NCBI GenBank assembly: GCA_009760855.2
Contig: WPIO01000012.1
Span: 252,001 to 316,000 of the forward strand
Length of the DNA stretch: 64,000 nt
Origin: Cristatella mucedo
Taxonomy: Eukaryota; Bryozoa; Phylactolaemata; Cristatellidae
Direction of reading: 5' to 3'
Shown: positions 12,401 to 22,500 of the stretch, piece after piece
Numbering within the stretch: the stretch's first letter is position 1
How the letters are laid out: each line of letters starts with the position of its first letter
Program-made: the position numbers and the translations under genes
The notes under the pieces: generated by a model
The model's input: only the letters and a program-made list of their open reading frames with translations
Database searches by the model: none
Told to the model about the DNA's origin: nothing

Positions 12401-13659
12401 GGGGCCGATCTGCCGTTGCAGCAGCAGAAACATTGTCTTAGCCTTAAGATCGAAAAATACGAACGTCTGAAGGGTGAACTTTAGCAATAAATAATACGCA
12501 GGAAGAAATGTTATGGAACAACAAAGTCGCCCCTGTCGTAAGAAAGAAAATGTATTCGAAAATTATAGAGGAAAGGCTGCGTGTCGAATTTGTAGAATAT
12601 TAGAAAAATTGACATCTGCTTACCAGCGATGAAATGGCATAGCACCATCAGTTTTGCCATTTCCTCCTGAAACCTTCGAGTGTGCAAGCACAGTCGGGAC
12701 AGCGCTCCACGAGCCAGCTGCAGAATCGTGAGCAGAACGGCGATGCAGTTGGAGCCGGTAGCGATGCATTCACATATCTGAGTGACCAGCAGAAAATCTA
12801 AAGCACCGAAATTGTCAGATATTTCTTAGTCACAATTGCACGACATGACCGCCCCTCTGGCGCTGGCGACGAGACTGGTGAAAAGTGCTGACGAGGTGTG
12901 CAACAATTGCCAAAGGCACCGGGCAATGTTTTAAGCAGTTTCTTAAAAGTGCGTCCAGTTAGTTGGCACAGCTTAGACAAAGGTAAGCATACGTACTTTA
13001 AGGGGCAACGATATAAACAGATTGCCAGTAAATCGGTCCTTTGAGTTTAGACTGACCGCCATCAGGACTAGTTTCCATTACGACTTGTCCTTGGAGCATT
13101 CCGTATTGAGCCTTAATGCTGCGGTCATACCCTGGTAATAGCTATTTGCAAATTTTTCTTCATGTTCAATAAGGCACATAAAGTTGGTTATAAATTCTAC
13201 AGCTACGCTCTTTTGTCGTGAACGCTAACCTTACCCCAATTCTCACCGACCAGCACTGACAATTGTCCGTCAAGTAACGTATCGGCTTCAAGTTTCTGTC
13301 GTTCACTTTTAGGTATCTTCATTTTCTCATTTCAACCTACCTATCAACTGTAACTCCTGATCAAGATTCGCATCACCTCGTTCCTCTTAATCACTTCGTT
13401 TAGCTGCGCCACGAACCTATCTCAAATCCTTTGGAAACCGTGCCTTTACTTCGTACGCTCCCAATGTCTGGCTGTCACTCTCGATTGACGTCACGACATG
13501 CCCTGACCAGACAAATTAAAAAGGGAGCTAGATACCCAAGCGCTTCTTAAAACGCTTGCTGGGTCCGTGTAAATTGTCCTTTATACGCTTATGTTCGCTG
13601 AAGCTGCGCATGTTATCCCTAACCATAATTATATGCTTCCTGTCCAGCTTATGAAAGTG

Positions 13660-13704
<45 letters not shown>

Positions 13705-15475
13705 CTCTTATAAAACTATAAACATGAGTTATTGTATTATTATTATATATATCTATGGCATGTTCTGAGCTGAGCTGAGCTAAGGCAGGACACTGCGCTT
13801 ATCGGTTGCCCAAAACAGCTTCTAATATTTGTAGATGAGTGAAAAAAATTGGATTACTATTCTTCTTTCTGGGCTTAACTTTCCATTACCACGACGGAAC
13901 GCTCGACAGGGTAATGTGGTTTATCTTTGAGTACGGCTTGCCTTACATTATGGCACGGTTGCACCTTTATTGATGGTTCAGATTTTAATTCGGCGAGTCT
14001 ATTTTTCTTCGCTCAAGTCGCGCCCACCCGTACGCATGCAAATTCTTCTGTATGAATGACTACATCAAAATCCTGCTCCTCGCAGATTTCCGCGACAATA
14101 ATTGACTTTGCTACCAGATGAAACGTATTGAAGATAGATTGGCTTAATATAAAACCAGATTTTTTGATATTTTCATCCCAGGAATGCCATTAGCTTCCCA
14201 CGTCAAGTCTTCTGATGCTGCAAAGAAAACCCAGGGATAGCTTCGCTGCCCATACTGATACTGTCATCAAATCCTGTCTAGCTGGCTGTGACCCAGAGAC
14301 TTGGATTTTTGTAAATCCGCGTAATAAAATTTTTTAGTAAATCCTCTAAACTACAAACTCAGAGAAAAGATAAACGCCAGGGCGACGAGTTTACTAATAT
14401 TTGACTCTTTAAAGCACTTCGAGTGCCCTTAGCAGCCGTGGCGACAGAATCAGTCCACATGAAATCCATACGTTCCTGCTTCAAGTGCTTGACCTGCTAC
14501 TGCCTCCCTCATTTCACGTCTTTTCCTACACGAGCGCCAACGCGAAAGCATGTGTAGTGGTGCTCTTCAACTCTCTTCGGACTTAAACCTCGGGCGATGC
14601 CGGCTCGATTGGTCGTCGTCAGTGACCCCCGTCGGCTAGGATGTAACACAGATTGCATTGTCTGCTTGATGCCGCTGCCGGCAGGGGGTCACTAAGCATG
14701 CAGGCTGTCCTATAATGTTTAAGTTCTTTCGTATTGTGTCAATTCTTGCTATGTACGCTGCCCTCTGCTCAAACACATCCGGTTCAGTTTTATTCATAGC
14801 TTGTGAGTTTCTTGGCAGTCCAAGTTGCGATTGAACAGCCAATTTTCGTCACCTTAGCAATGGTGGAAACGCGGAAATCAGAACGATGATTCGAGAGGCA
14901 AGTACCGTTGCATCATACAAAGAGCAGGGAGGCTGTGAATTGCGACCCAGAGTAGGGTAAAACATTAAGTGCAAGAATAGTCCTATTTTACCTCGAACGT
15001 ACGACAACGAAGCAGTCGACTCTCTGAGTTAAACATTTGATAATGTAGTAATGAATAACGTTTAGTGCGGGCACCTCTTTCCTCGCTATCAACATGCTGC
15101 TGCCGATTACAAATAGCCTTACTTACCTGTGAATTTAGCCTTTGAGCAAACAGGATTCACATTGGCAAGCTCCTGCATTCGATCGTAACATGCGGTCCAC
15201 AATCCTATCTGAACCGTGTGATGATAAGTTCCGTCCGGGCCATAGCTGTACGTGTCGATCCACGAGGCGTGGGCGATGCAGTAGCAGGCCACCGCGCAGG
15301 CGGTCCAAGTGAGCACGCCCAGCGCCACGCTGGCCACGCTGGGCCATGCCGACGCAGAGCTTGCTGGCGCCTCGGCGGCATGGTGAGGGCTCAGTCCATT
15401 GGAGCCGTAATTGGCCGACGGAGACGTCATGACCTGTCGCAAGCTTTTCCGAACGCAAGCCCAGCGAAGCCTCAC
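4321..15475 (-). CDS. Claudin/PMP22/CACNG-superfamily four-span membrane protein (five-exon model)
   Basis: Exons in order: 15475-15127, 12797-12624, 12034-11910, 6304-6171, 4423-4321. All junction phases agree (1,1,0,2). The product is 279 aa if it starts at 15430 (MTSPSANYG), or 294 aa from 15475. Span 1 is about SVASVALGVLTWTACAVACY. The first outer loop carries the claudin-family signature: W, then GLW-x2-C, then a second C 14 residues on. Span 2 is CIAVLLTILQ, span 3 LMVLCHFIAGVMVTIASPLA, then AKYRYGS as in CACNG/TMEM47-type loops. Span 4 is SFTVWFQCSGLALNAASFGLAV, followed by a basic tail (RQHAKRRERKR) and a Ser-rich C-terminus ending FPPSE. Family members act at cell junctions or as channel auxiliary subunits; which applies is unknown. 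Exons 1-3 are the surest. Exons 4-5 are joined across a 5.6-kb intron by phase and topology, and the exon-3 donor (GTATTT) is weak. Confidence 0.65.
4424..5814. other. Intron of the minus-strand gene, no recognised repeat
   Basis: AT-rich with frequent stops. No coding exon or shared repeat was identified before the SINE at 5815. Confidence 0.4.
5815..5973 (-). repeat. tRNA-derived SINE, family 1, copy b
   Basis: Minus orientation. It shows GTGGGTATGAATCCTGC (mutated B box), the GACCTCG arm and the TCGCTATACAGAGGAGG tail. It lies in the intron between the last two exons of the claudin-like gene. Confidence 0.75.
6171..6304 (-). CDS. Claudin-like gene, probable exon 4 (span 4 and basic tail)
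   Basis: Entry at acceptor CCAG gives phase 0 and 44 codons, WRRLPAFSAF through RKRV, leaving in phase 2 at GTAAGC. It holds one clear membrane span followed by basic residues. Alternative: the same frame is open back to ATG 6820 or 7003 with another hydrophobic stretch (VFVAVVSLLVCLPLFL), so it could instead be exon 1 of a separate two-span protein of about 250-311 aa. Confidence 0.5.
6305..7780. other. GC- and CpG-rich block, no confident gene outside exon 4
   Basis: GC-rich with many CG dinucleotides and long open frames on both strands (260 codons plus, 278 minus), as expected by chance at this composition. It includes poly-G runs at about 7231 and 7431. It could be a CpG-island-like promoter or the body of an alternative first exon. 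Confidence 0.45.
7786..7906 (-). repeat. tRNA-derived SINE, family 2, copy a
   Basis: Minus orientation: AGGTCGTGGGCTCAAGCCCCATGAC head and a LINE-like tail TGAATGAAGTTCTCCTAGGG. It matches copies at 21838, 32028, 33108, 52284 and 55306. Confidence 0.7.
8137..8276 (-). repeat. tRNA-derived SINE, family 1, copy c
   Basis: Minus orientation. It shows GTGGGTTCTAGTCCTGCAGTGGGCGATCC and the CTTCTGCCGCTATATAAATGAGGC tail. Confidence 0.75.
8277..8917. other. Intronic sequence with a TG microsatellite
   Basis: AT-rich. (TG)n at about 8546-8562. Nothing else recognised. Confidence 0.4.
8918..10165 (-). mobile_element. L2/CR1-like LINE, type 1, 5'-truncated, with a CT expansion
   Basis: Read on the minus strand it runs from a reverse transcriptase FYADDTQLC active-site segment (near 10053-10070) through LKLNDNKTNLLVIG, LGVMLQSDLSLDDHI, FVTSRLDFCNSLL and ITPLLADLHWLPVKQRI, to the 3' hairpin tail and (ATT)n at 8918. 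The order is the usual C-terminal half of an L2/CR1 ORF2. A pure CT/AG run at 9398-9472 interrupts the frame, so the copy is dead. Confidence 0.9.
9398..9472. repeat. (CT)n microsatellite inside a LINE
   Basis: About 37 CT units sit where intact copies read TTTAGGTCCCTTCATTCTATGG, so the run expanded within, and replaced part of, the retrotransposon. Confidence 0.9.
10166..11114. other. Intronic sequence with a GGC run
   Basis: A short (GGC)n lies near 10207-10232. The stretch near 10630-10745 looks faintly like a decayed family-1 SINE. No exon recognised. Confidence 0.35.
11115..11850 (-). mobile_element. LINE type 3, degenerate 3' fragment
   Basis: It shares AACTCACTGYGAGAGAAGCAATAAG, the AAGCATG repeats and CAGGTAAGCACAAAAA with 36157-36420. 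Its distal part, with CCAGTGAAGCT and CAGCTGCAGCCGAAT, is the LINE-type LHWLP/QNSAARL region in reverse and parallels 37395-37520. It sits in intron 3 of the claudin-like gene. Confidence 0.6.
11910..12034 (-). CDS. Claudin-like gene, exon 3 (rest of span 3, second outer loop)
   Basis: It continues span 3 in phase after exon 2 (VMVTIASPLAFF), then NANATSTDRAGLYLYAYEAG and REMAKYRYGS. The acceptor pyrimidine tract is weak. The donor is either GTATTT at 11909, or the frame stops at TAG 11880-11882, which would leave a three-span product. Confidence 0.6.
12035..12623. other. Intron 2 of the claudin-like gene
   Basis: No repeat or exon recognised apart from a poly-C run near 12379. Confidence 0.4.
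12624..12797 (-). CDS. Claudin-like gene, exon 2 (spans 2-3)
   Basis: Acceptor TTTCGGTGCTTTAG and donor GTAAGC. The 174-nt exon enters in phase 1 and leaves in phase 1. It codes a hydrophobic second span, a short basic loop (LHTRRFQEEMAK) and the start of span 3. Confidence 0.75.
13240..13620 (+). mobile_element. LINE type 1, heavily decayed 3' fragment
   Basis: Matches the LHWLP-to-WNSLP part of the type 1 LINE: CCGTCAAGTAACGTATCGGCTTC, AAATCCTTTGGAAACCGTGCC, TACGCTCCCAATGTCTGG and a remnant AAATTAAAAAGGGAGCT. Frame destroyed. Confidence 0.7.
13662..13701. repeat. (TA)n microsatellite
   Basis: Twenty uninterrupted TA units. Confidence 0.95.
13702..15126. other. Intron 1 of the claudin-like gene
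   Basis: AT-rich. No recognisable exon or shared repeat; a 68-codon minus frame near 14640-14840 has no familiar content. Confidence 0.4.
15127..15475 (-). CDS. Claudin-like gene, exon 1 (span 1 and signature loop)
   Basis: Two in-frame ATGs lie at 15475 and 15430; the second gives a compact N-terminus like the family's. The exon ends ACA-G followed by a perfect donor GTAAGT (phase 1). It encodes the first span and W...GLWTAC...C. Confidence 0.8.
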
Positions 15476-15944
15476 TTTGCTAGCAACTGCTAGCCTCGGG
15501 GGACCTCGGTCTGTCTAGCTTATGCAGACCAGTGCAATCAGACCCCTCCCGCTTTCGTAGAGAATATCGCTCGCGATGTGTGCTGCCCGACCGAACGACC
15601 GACGAAGCGGGATCTCTTCAAAACAAACAATTAAGGCCCTATCGGAAGCCACGTATCGGAGGCGACAGTATCGCAGTAAGCCAGCTTATTTACCAGCTCG
15701 TGTCTGCTGTGTGCTGAAACAGGTGGCGTCTGTGTCGGGCGCTATCCTGTGCGTTGCAGCTACCGAGCTGGCACCCACTGACGCACCCAGCTCTCCTGGG
15801 ACGAAGCTGCTGGAGTTGTGGGCCATGCGATCCTTGACTTGGCACTCCCTGTATCGTGCATGTCCGTCTGCCTGTGCTGACTCTCCTCTCTCTTCTAAGG
15901 GTATCCAAAAACGACGGTTATCATCACCCAGTGGACAGGAATTC

Positions 15945-16765
15945 ACTTGGCTACTCATAGGACAGCTCAAGCGTGTGGCTAGACTAAAAGGCTTTGCTCT
16001 TCTAATAGGCAATGCTTTTGTGCGACCATCACCACGTGCTCAGAATTTAGGTGTCGCCTTCAACAGCCTCCTACATTCGGAAAGCTTCTGTAAGAAGACT
16101 GCTTCCACAGCTAGCGATCCTTTTCCAAGATCCTTGGGTTTTGTCGCGGCGGCCAGACTATTGTAATTCCCTTTATGGCTGGTCTACCGAAAAAGCAACT
16201 GCAGCTGGCAATGGATATGGCTGCAAGGCTGGTTACAAATCCCAGAGGTTTGACCAGGTATTTCTTTTGATGAAAGAGCTTGGATGGTCAACGGATATAG
16301 TGCAAAGTTCTTATGCTGACTCGTATGGCCCGCCACGGCTTGATTCCTTCATACCTAGCTGAACTGCTTCCTCGTACCTTCAGGTCCTGCATGGACAATA
16401 AATTAGCTGCTCCATTGCTCCGCTTAAAGATCGTTTGCGACAGGAGCCTTTGCTCTGCATAAACTTGGCTGTGGAACTCACTTCCACTATTCTTATGCAA
16501 AGAAAACTACTCTTCGGCTGCCGACTGTGGCAAATATTCTCCAGCCGTCCCAAGCTTCTATTTTCATGCTACTCACCATCTCAACTGCTCTCCTGACTCA
16601 GCTGTCCTTCTCATTTTCTCTTCGTTGTGTTAGTTCAAGTCTTTTGGCTACCGAAAGCCGCTTTGGCCGTGAGTGCGCTATACAAAGCTCTCCTGCATAA
16701 CTCCCCCATAGTCTTTGTGGCTTTATGGAGTTAAAGACTGAGATAAATTACATTACATATCTAGT
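15945..16765 (+). mobile_element. LINE type 2, decayed 3' fragment
   Basis: Parallels 39538-40435: CTCATAGGACA..., GCTCTTCTAATAGGCAATGC, CCTGCATGGACAATAAATTAGCTG, CGAAAGCCGCTT and a terminal ATTACATTACAT. Several frameshifts and a deletion. Confidence 0.8.
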
Positions 16766-17029
16766 TGTGGATGAGCATCATAAGGTGGTAGATTTGGCAA
16801 CATTTTGGCTGTTTCAGACTGAATTCTTGGATCGGCAGCGGATCTATAGGTAGCCTAAGCTAGGGACGGTTTATGGCCCAATGCTGATAACAGAGCTCAG
16901 GAATTGATGATAATAGGTTGGTACAATTAGTTGCCTGCACATGCGACGATTTGTATGCAGCGCCATCCTACATCAAATAACACTGGCATATAATAACCGC
17001 ATCGTATCCAAGTTAATGCTTGCAAGTAG
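16766..17029. other. Intergenic sequence, nothing recognised
   Basis: Short AT-rich spacer between two LINE fragments. Confidence 0.4.
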
Positions 17030-17555
17030 TTAGTCTTGACGAAGCTCCAGCTACGGCTGATGCATAACTTGTTTCACAGCTCAATTCAAATAAAAATTAA
17101 AGCTTTGACTGCACTAGGCGTGGAGTGGCACCATTCAGATGTTGCAATGAGTGCTCGGACTGCCTATCTTGGTGCATCGTATCTTCAACGTTCGTATGCT
17201 CCCAAAGCCTGGAACTCCCTCCCGACCTGCGTCAGAACATCCCCTGACCTGACTACATTTAAAAGGAACTTAAAAACACACCTATTTAGGACAGCATTTA
17301 GTGGGTCCCTGTGATTCGTCCTTCACGTGCTTATGCGTGCTGACACTGTGCATGCTGCCACTAACCACATTTGCATACTGACCCTGTGCATGTCACCCTT
17401 AACCATGTTATTCATTTTGTTTGTTTTTCAAGCATGATTTTACTTACCATTTAATTGCATTTCCCTTTGCAGCAAGTGTAAAGCGCCTAGAAAGAGATTA
17501 AGTTCTCTGAGGGCGCTTTATCAACTACATTATTATTATTATTATTATTATTATA
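17030..17555 (+). mobile_element. LINE type 1, 5'-truncated and internally deleted
   Basis: Ends with YAPKAWNSLPTCVRTSPDLT and LFRTAFSG, the 3' untranslated tail, the AAAGCGCC...GGGCGCTTT hairpin and (ATT)n at about 17529-17552. The middle of the C-terminal domain is missing relative to 56875-57752. Confidence 0.85.
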
Positions 17556-19523
17556 ACAATCCCGCAAGAGGTCACCTTTTATGTTCAGCATTTCTACGAG
17601 CATGTTATAACAATGGCATCCACTTCCCCGTACGTTATGCAGGTGCTGCATGGCCGATTTACCCAAGACTGTTATGAATTCTCCCTCACTGTAGATTCCT
17701 CATTGCCGGCGTCCGGACCTCCGTTACTGGCACGTTTGGCTTGGAGAGGGATAGGTCTACGCATAGCTAGGGCACAGTGACCCGACATTAATGGCCCCCT
17801 CCAAAGCACAGTACGTGCTACAAGACTGTATGTAACGGTGCAGAAGTGAGCGTGCCCAGCAGGCAGTCTACCAACACTGTGTGGTGCACAGAACAGCATG
17901 GGTGTTCCTTCATCTTCTTTTATGCCTCTAGATCCAGGCGGCGCTGTTCTGAGGCCACCTTTAGCTAGACTGAAAAACGGTTGGCGAGGCAAACGCGACA
18001 GCGTGATCCTCGAAACACACAGTTCAGTGTCAAGTTCTGCAGGTTCATTCGCGTTTGGAGTGCGAGTGACTCGAGGCGGAAGTACCAATCGCCCGCTTGA
18101 TTTGTTACAACTAAAATGAAATAGGTAAGCGCTGGTTTTTGAACAACAAATCTTAAGTTTTGATATAAATGGATTCCTGTCAAAATAGAAGAAAGCGTGC
18201 CGAATATATTCCCAACTATCACAGCCAACAACGAGGCGGGTAAGCAACGGAGGCAGCCAATCAGTGTCGTGCTTTAGAAACTAGACATAAGCAAAACTTT
18301 CATCGGAGGCAGCAACAACGAGAGACTCATTAGGTAACCAACGAGTGTCGCTGCGAGGTTCCACCTCCAAACTTTCAGCTTCGTAAATCAAATTACGAAA
18401 TGCTTTGATTTTTCATGTGACTTCGCAAGTCTAGATTATGTAGGCTAAATATTGGTTCAATCACCAGAGCAAAGCGATTGCAAAGAAATTTGCACACGAC
18501 GAAGCTCATACAGATGCACTTTCAAACGCTGATCCCCGAGTCAGTAGCGTTCTCATAAACTGTCATTTTTTAGGTCATTTACTCCATCGAAGTCTCTACC
18601 GGTAGTGTAAAACTTGCTGCTGCTACAGTAATCTCGTTCAATTGCCACTTATATTTTCGTACACACACGCATATGTTACGAGCCGTTTGCTGGCTTACTA
18701 CTTCAAGGCTCGGCCCTCGCCACTTAAAAATCCATCTATAAAAATCTATTTAAAAGCATCTAAGCATCGATCCAAGTCAACTGTCCGCAATCTTGAAATA
18801 CTGTGACCAAAGGCATATACGCTGTCTCGAAGGCAGTGACTAAGCGGAGCTTCTCACTCTGCCAAAGCGCTCGGATAAAGACACTCGGTCAGGAGTCCCA
18901 TGCATCGGATAGGTGCGCAACTGAGGATAGGTAACTTCTTCCATCAAACTCTTGCTTCTAACTAAGTCATCCGTTGCTACTTCACTATAATGCACGAATG
19001 CATTTGAAATGCTCTGATCACAGCGATCCATACCACGGACGAGTATCGAACTGATGAGTAGAGGAAATTCCTACGATTTTAACTAAGCTAGCGGCACTTC
19101 CGGGTGTTTCCCCTTACACTGGTGTATATCTACGCTCGGCCTCAGCAGAAACGTCTCCTCAGGACAGCTTGGCCAACTCTCGCATTTTTCCATTTCTTTT
19201 AGCCAGTATAGGTATTGTAGACCACATAAAGCTTCGTAGATTTATATGAAGGACACGCCTCTTCTTTACGTTTTCCTGTACTAGGCTAGGCACACAGACC
19301 TTTGCGGTCGGCGACTTGAAGCGGAACCCGCGTAGAAGCAATGTCGTACCCTCTAGGGTTATAACAAAAAGTTTATAAAACTGTGATTTACCGATTAAAA
19401 AAATTTACGTGTTACTTTAAAACTCAGTGAGGTGGCGACATGAAATTTAATTCCAGATTTTACGACGCATGAGGCACTTCCTGTGGTACCCACTGCCGGC
19501 ATGTTACCGACTGTAGTTGGGTC
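17556..19523. other. Region upstream of INTS4; one unexplained minus frame
   Basis: A 191-codon minus frame (18247-17672) is open but unrecognised and has no neighbouring exon signals I trust. The rest has stops in all frames. The INTS4 promoter should lie at the right end; no TATA-like site is obvious. Confidence 0.35.
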
Positions 19524-19577
19524 ATGGCGGGGCCGTTCAAGAAGCGTGCCGTGGCGGAGTTTGCTAGCATCACTCAG
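19524..19577 (+). CDS. INTS4: INTS4 exon 1 (start codon)
   Basis: ATG at 19524 begins MAGPFKKRAVAEFASITQ, matching the family's N-terminal LKKR...EEF pattern. Donor CAG/GTATCG, phase 0. It overlaps a shadow frame on the minus strand. Confidence 0.9.
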
Positions 19578-22500
19578 GTATCGTTTGCTTACTGGTGTCG
19601 CCGCTATTTGATACTTGAAAACTTGCTGTGCTAATTCCCGCAACCGTCGCATGCTCGCTGCGTTGCTATGACAGCCCGTTTCGTCCAGCCTGCGTACTCT
19701 TATGCGTTACCAACGCGCTGTAGCAGGTTCTGCATTAAAGGTCCTTCGCCGCAAGCGCAGCGTTCGTAACGGTGCTAGTCGTTGCCGACGCGCGACAAAT
19801 ACCATGAAGGCCTCGACTCACTGCTATCGAATCGTAGATAGAGCGCCTGTACACGCAGGTATTCCTGACGGTGGCTGTGCAATAAAAAACAATAAAGCAG
19901 CGATGGCAGCAATAAGAAACTCCCAATTCTTAAAGTCCACATGCTTTGCGTAGAATAGTATATTCGAACGCCACAGTCGGCTATAGTCGCCCAGTACAAC
20001 TCCCATTCGATGCCCAAAGTGCAACCGATTGACTATTATATGAGTTGGGCTGTTCATGCCCCCACACAGTAGATTTTGATATAACCGGATCGTATTCATT
20101 ATAAGTCATGAACTCAAATCAGTATCTAGGCATTTTTAATCTGGCTGGTATAATAGCTTGCCAACTTGTCTGTACCATCTTCCAGGTACGACCCAGACCA
20201 GGTTCAATGGAGCTTATGCTGCTTTTTCAAGTTTGGCTCTACATGTCCATGATTGCAGAAAATAAAGCCTTTAGACGTTTGATGACGTGTGCAGCAAACT
20301 TAATCCAACAGAAATCAGGTTTTTTTAGAATGTACAAGAAGAGCTGAACTCACATTTCAAACTTCAGTCAGATACGTACAGTTTAGTTGAGTTATGGAAT
20401 GTATGAGGCATAAAGCTGCACTGAAAATGAAGCTGTATAAAAGTCAAAAGAATGCACCTCACCAAGCTTCACACATTTAACAAGCTGGGATGCAAATCGC
20501 ACGTGATGCAGATGGATACATTTTTTGTGGACATTTTGCTTCTGGTTTGCATCTGCTTAAGAAGAATTTTCATTTTTCTTGTATGTGTAGGGCGTCAGAA
20601 CTTTCGATCCCATTTCTAACATGTCTGTCTTTTGAAAGTTCCCCTAAACAAATATTTGATTGTCGGACTACAATATAAGTATATTTTCTTGACATTTCCC
20701 TGCCTGCCACCACGCCACCGCATGCTATTAGTGGCTGGTAACCCATTCGGCAGTATAAAACCGATAGATCTGCTTCTTGTGAGATAAGCAACTGGAGGCC
20801 AATGCCCAAAATGACTGACAGTTGATGTGCTTCTTTAGCGAGTAGTGCACATGCACGATCAGCCTTATAGAGCTTGCGAAGCCAAGTACCGATGTGCACA
20901 TTCAATAGTAGCGATCGCACTATCTGTCGCAGCAGGAGGAAGCCGAGCCGCCGCGGAAAAAGCAGCCGGTTCTGCAGCAGAGGCTTCGCAAGCCCTCGCT
21001 GGTGTTGCCTCCTGTCCAGCCGTCCCAGTCACGAATCGACTTCTCTGGTGCAGCAAAGGAAGCAGACGTGCTTGGCTGCCTTCTGCATTGTCGAGACACC
21101 ATTGCAGCCGGCGGCGTTCAAGACGATAGCTCGAGCACGTTGCATGCTCTGAGCGGACAGCTCCTCAAAGAAACTGGCGCTTCTGCTAGGGCGGCCATTA
21201 TTCGCACGCTTGCCGAATTCGCCAAGCTGCCGGCAGCAAACGTTGCTTTCATTCTGGCAGAAGCGCAGTCCTTCCTTAAGACAGAGAGTAAGATGCAGCT
21301 CGTGTTACGCAACACGTCGAGTGTGATGGCACCGAGAGATCATCAAGGCGTCTGCTTTTTTGTAGAGTCACATGCTGTCCGCAGTGAGCTCCTGTTGCTC
21401 ATGAGGCACCTTTTGGTTCGAGCAGCTGCACCCTCGGCATTACATGTAAGCAGGCCTGTGCTTTCAGCATGCACTGCAGCTGCAAAAGAGGTGAGTTTAG
21501 GACTCGGCATGCTTGGCTTCAATGGAAGTACTGTGCTGGCTTAGGTTGAAGCCTTACTGCATCGGTTTCTATCCTTGGCATAGATTGCCCTGCGTTTTTT
21601 AGACAGCTTTTTGCAGTACTGCTCAAGGTTTTTGTTAATGGCTTCTTATGGGCGTCAGTCATTGATCTATTCTACCACCGAAGCTGCTTTTGGTCAAACG
21701 GTCGGTAACAATCAGTGACTCCAATTCTTCTTACTGATCTCTTGGTCTTTGTGTGACAGACAGCTTGTCATTGGTGCTTTCCCACGGTGCTTGGGGCCAA
21801 GCTGTTTGGTCGGTTTTGTGTTCATGCAAGCCTGGTTTGACCCCGGGATAAGGTGCTCGCTCACCTTTTAACTACCAAGCCCATGGGCTCGAGCCCTGTG
21901 GCATACGTAAAGCAGTTCGATATAGATAGAGTTCCCTTAGGAGGCTATACAAATGAATTAAATTAAGTCATCACTGCCCTGCTGATTGAACTACTGGTGT
22001 ACCTATAGTGAGCTTTATGTTGATCTCTTGGCTTACCATCAATGGTTGGTAGGATGAGGTAGCTTGGCTGTGTCGCTTAGCCCCAATTCTTAATATTCAC
22101 GGTGGAAATGCAGACCTTATGGTGCCTGTTAATGTTATTCCAATCAGCCCATCACTGCTACTACTATTGCTACTCATAAATTCGCTGTGCTTTCTCTCTT
22201 TTTCTTCACTCATTTACTTTATTGTTCTCTTCTCCCTCTCCTTCCTATCTCCAGCCTTCCCACTGTCTCTTCCTTTCCCCTATCCCTCTCTATCTTTGTC
22301 TCTCTTTGTCATTGTCTCTGTCTCTGCCTCTTTCTTTTGCAATCTCTGTCTGTCTATTTATCTTGTACTGATTCAAATCTTCCAAGGAAGCATCTTATTT
22401 GGAATTTTTCTAAATCACGAACTGCAGCAGTAGTCAGGCCAAGGTCTCTCCTTTGCGTGCCTTAGGGTCATGAAACTCAAGTATCACAGGTTTAAGGGTG

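Noticed and set aside
21467-21490. A possible 23-nt microexon between CAG and GTGAGT in INTS4
   Set aside because: Its phase (0 to 2) would break the frame into the next exon, and the residues do not match the family.
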